Source of the DNA: Brevibacillus sp. DP1.3A
GTDB lineage: Bacteria > Bacillota > Bacilli > Brevibacillales > Brevibacillaceae
Assembly: GCF_013284245.2 (NCBI RefSeq)
Contig: NZ_CP085876.1
Location: 5,296,001 to 5,360,000 of the forward strand
Direction of reading: 5' to 3'
Length of the DNA stretch: 64,000 bases
Of the stretch, positions 61,618 through 64,000 are shown piece after piece. How positions within the stretch are numbered: position 1 is the first letter of the stretch; each line of letters opens with the position of its first letter. A program made the translations under genes and the position numbers. The notes under the pieces are model-generated. The model had not been told where the DNA came from. It searched no databases and was given only the letters and a program-made list of their open reading frames with translations.

Positions 61618-64000
61618 TCAAAGCTGCAAATATAGTCGATACAACATTCGGGCAGCTTCCCCGCGAGTGACAGCCTCGCCAGCTCTAATCTGTTTATCCG
61701 CAGGTACATCTATCAAGCGCTGCTTCACAGCCAAAGCCATCGTTGGTCTCGCCCAATCGGAAATCGTGTGTTGGTCTGTGAATTGACTCAAGTAGTCCTC
61801 CGTATTCGAAGGGTAATGATAATTTTTCTTTTCATGTAATGATCTTGCACCAATCGCAGCCATTTCTTCCCGGGAAATGGTATGGTCTGGCCTAAACGTG
61901 CCATCCGGATAACCTTTGACAATATCCTTTTTTTCGGATGACGCGATAAATGGAACATGCCATTGCGGCGGATTCACGTCTGAAAAGCTCTCCGTCGCCG
62001 TTTCGTCCAAAGCGTAAAAAGCTCTTACAAGCATCGCCGTGAACTCTGCACGGGTAAGCGGTGAATCGGGCTCAAAGTTGCCATCTTCTTTCCCGGTTAC
62101 GATTCCTTTCGATCCCAGAAACTGTACGGCTTGCTGTAACTCAGGATCCCGATTGTCAACATCAGGGAACGTTTTGGTATTATTATCCACGAAATACGTT
62201 CCAGAACGGTTTATTTCGGCTTCCATGCCGTTATTGTACGGATTGAACTTTCCTCCGATAGGCTGCGTTACTTTCCCATTCGTATAGAACACGCTATTAT
62301 GTGTCGCGTCCGCCTGATGTGCAGGCAGAATGAGCCCGATGTTGCTAGATACGTTAGAAAGCTCCTGCCCTTGTTCATCTAAAAATTGTACATGGTATCC
62401 GCCGTTATTGTTTTCGACCAAGCGAATAACAATAACCGGGAGCGAATGGAACAGGCGATTTACGGTCGCAAGGTTAAACGTCAGTTTCGCATCCCCCGCA
62501 TGGACGGTAAGATAGTCGATATCCTTACGATTGGTGAAGCTATCCTTATAAAGTTTGACTGTAAAACCTTTTTGTTCAGGCAAAGACAAAATTTCCCCAT
62601 TTACGACTAACTCTCTAGCAAGAGCAATGTTGTTTTCCGATAGCGTCTGCTCTACAGCAGTCTTAGCCTTTCGCGCATTGTCAGCTACGCGGTCAACCAA
62701 CTCGGGCGTGATGATGAGTTGGCCATTCACAATATCCGACTTTTCGCTACTTGCGGCTGTAATAACTAGCTCTCCTGCTTGGGTCAGTCCCTCCACAATA
62801 AACGGACGTTGTCTGTCAGCGACAGGAACCGATTCGACGGCAGTGTAATACGTCTCGGACAGTCTATTACTATCGACGACGTACAACAAAAAGTAAGCGG
62901 TCACGTCCGGAGAACCAGCTCTGCTTGCAGTTGCCCGCACAATGGTCTGCCCGGATTTGTTCGCTTTTACGACCTGTGTACCATTCACATTCGATAAGGT
63001 TCCTATGCTCGGATCTTCAATGGTGTACGTCATTTTTGTCCCAGGAAGCAGATTATTTACCGCAATGAACTGTTTGTCGCCAGGTTGCAGCATCGTGACA
63101 TACGGATAGAGACTCATTTCCGGCGTAGTTCGTATCACAGGCTGGGCTGTTGTTTCAGAGCGATTGCCCGTTGGTTTGTCTGCTGTGCTAGGGCGTTCGG
63201 CTGTTGATTTATCTGTTTTCTCTGAACGATTACGAGCTACCGTTTCATCCGTGAAAACAACTAGCTTTGGCAAGGCAATCGAATCTGCCCAAGCCCACAA
63301 TGTCTGATCCTTTTTTACTACATAGTAATACCTATTTTGTAGGGAATAGTCATTTTGGTATATAGAAGCAATGTCCGTAAGCTCTGGGAAAACTTTATCG
63401 TTGTTGTCCACTGACCAAAGCTGATCGTCTTCTCGGAAGGCATACGTTTTATCGATATTCCGATCTCTCAAGGAGTCAAATTGCATGATCGTTCGCGCGT
63501 CTTTTGCTGCATGTAAATACAAAGGATATTTTTTCGTGTCAGCAGTTGGCCAAGACAAGACAGTGCCATCCTTCATATAGGCATAGCTGATAGAAATGCC
63601 CGGCTCTATCTTGACGATATCAGCAAATCCGTTCATCTGCTCTGGACTTGTGTTTTTCGAGCGGTTATTCGGCAGATACGAATTTGCCTTCCATCTCCAA
63701 ACCGTACCGTCCTTTTTCACAGCGAATCCGATGCCGTTAGCCGTTTTTATGGATACGACATCATCTAGTAGCTTTGTTCGGACCGGAACGGGTGTGGCCC
63801 CCTTCGTGGTACCTGTTTCACTTCCCAAACTCCATACGGAACCGTCTGATTTTAGTACGAACAAGACCTTGTAGGCACTGTTATAATGCGTGGCTAGTGA
63901 CGTTACATTTTTCAAATCTTTGATTTGCTTCGGAGCACTAGCCGTACTCGCTTCAAGAGTAGTGCCGGGGGCGGCGTCCCAATACCACACCGTTCCGTCA
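61618..64000 (-). CDS. RCC1-repeat / SLH surface protein, N-terminus outside window
   Basis: At least 794 residues; the frame is open to the window edge (before the internal GTG at 63990 it reads DGT then VWYW). The front part carries RCC1-like repeats (SDGSVWSLG, KDGTVWRWK, MKDGTVLSW, KDQTLWAWAD), a beta-propeller. Then Ig-like and low-complexity parts with an Arg/Thr/Ser/Pro spacer near 265-290 (RSEKTDKSTAERPSTADK). Three SLH motifs end the protein (FPDVDNRDPELQQAVQFL, FSDVNPPQWHVPFI, QFTDQHTISDWARPTMAL), binding it to secondary cell-wall polymers. Function unknown; probably a cell-surface sensor or adhesin. Confidence 0.88.
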   Translation of the reverse strand, partial: DGTVWYWDAAPGTTLEASTASAPKQIKDLKNVTSLATHYNSAYKVLFVLKSDGSVWSLGSETGTTKGATPVPVRTKLLDDVVSIKTANGIGFAVKKDGTVWRWKANSYLPNNRSKNTSPEQMNGFADIVKIEPGISISYAYMKDGTVLSWPTADTKKYPLYLHAAKDARTIMQFDSLRDRNIDKTYAFREDDQLWSVDNNDKVFPELTDIASIYQNDYSLQNRYYYVVKKDQTLWAWADSIALPKLVVFTDETVARNRSEKTDKSTAERPSTADKPTGNRSETTAQPVIRTTPEMSLYPYVTMLQPGDKQFIAVNNLLPGTKMTYTIEDPSIGTLSNVNGTQVVKANKSGQTIVRATASRAGSPDVTAYFLLYVVDSNRLSETYYTAVESVPVADRQRPFIVEGLTQAGELVITAASSEKSDIVNGQLIITPELVDRVADNARKAKTAVEQTLSENNIALARELVVNGEILSLPEQKGFTVKLYKDSFTNRKDIDYLTVHAGDAKLTFNLATVNRLFHSLPVIVIRLVENNNGGYHVQFLDEQGQELSNVSSNIGLILPAHQADATHNSVFYTNGKVTQPIGGKFNPYNNGMEAEINRSGTYFVDNNTKTFPDVDNRDPELQQAVQFLGSKGIVTGKEDGNFEPDSPLTRAEFTAMLVRAFYALDETATESFSDVNPPQWHVPFIASSEKKDIVKGYPDGTFRPDHTISREEMAAIGARSLHEKKNYHYPSNTEDYLSQFTDQHTISDWARPTMALAVKQRLIDVPADKQIRAGEAVTRGEAARMLYRLYLQL

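Noticed and set aside
63988..63990. GTG at 63990 as the start of the SLH protein
   Set aside because: The frame stays open to the window edge with an RCC1-type repeat crossing it, and no ribosome site; the gene starts outside.
1..64000. tRNA, rRNA, CRISPR arrays, insertion sequences, integrase genes
   Set aside because: None seen on reading both strands; the only long repeats are the 518-bp array and the protease duplication.

Overview
This 64 kb window is a chromosomal stretch from a low-to-mid GC, Gram-positive endospore-former-type Bacillota. Gene families, strong AGGAGG-type ribosome sites, T-box, preQ1 and PhoP/Fur/PerR-type control sites, thermolysin-like proteases and an SLH-domain surface protein all suit Brevibacillus or a close Paenibacillaceae relative. 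The genus is inference; the phylum is well supported. I saw no rRNA, tRNA, CRISPR array or insertion sequence.

Layout. (1) 0-3 kb: a redox block. A TrxR-like flavoprotein, a glutaredoxin and a 2-Cys peroxiredoxin form one operon behind a promoter flanked by two PerR/Fur-like boxes. (2) 3-7.5 kb: an NhaC antiporter converges on an operon of a PAS histidine kinase, a DUF3870 protein and a GAF-GGDEF cyclase. (3) 7.6-13.7 kb: an amino-sugar (probably cell-wall sugar) operon of MurR/RpiR regulator, serine hydrolase, ABC binding protein, two permeases and a BadF-type sugar kinase. (4) 13.9-15.7 kb: mtaD-like deaminase and a TspO protein. (5) 15.8-18.4 kb: a striking non-coding array of five 518-bp units, each made of two long inverted-repeat modules. 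(6) 18.4-24.4 kb: MBL hydrolase, an Sm-like small protein, a MerR-like protein, then a Fur-controlled heme/iron ABC operon with a HugZ-like heme protein. (7) 24.5-29 kb: two M20 amidohydrolases, a methyltransferase behind a structured leader, and an APH-type kinase. (8) 29.1-34.8 kb: a recent tandem duplication of a neutral protease gene whose junction keeps a scrap of the neighbouring regulator gene, then an HXXEE gene broken by one stop codon. (9) 34.8-43.3 kb: a self-controlled TetR gene, T-box-trpS, a giant secreted nuclease behind a PhoP-type promoter, and a queuosine-precursor transporter under a preQ1-I riboswitch. (10) 43.4-56.1 kb: TetR regulator with two matching operator-promoters (a DinB fragment operon and a DUF1348/hydrolase operon), acetolactate synthase-like enzyme, secreted protein, VOC protein, purine permease, LysR, BCCT transporter, DUF523, coaA and Dps. 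(11) 56.2-61.5 kb: an accessory island of immunity-like genes, tandem DUF1259 proteins, and an AbiEii-type nucleotidyltransferase with an unusual partner that looks like an internal duplication. (12) 61.6-64 kb: the C-terminal part of an RCC1-repeat/SLH surface protein that runs off the window.

The most unusual items are the 518-bp double-palindrome array and the AbiEii/partner pair. Assignments were made by reading motifs, not by database search.
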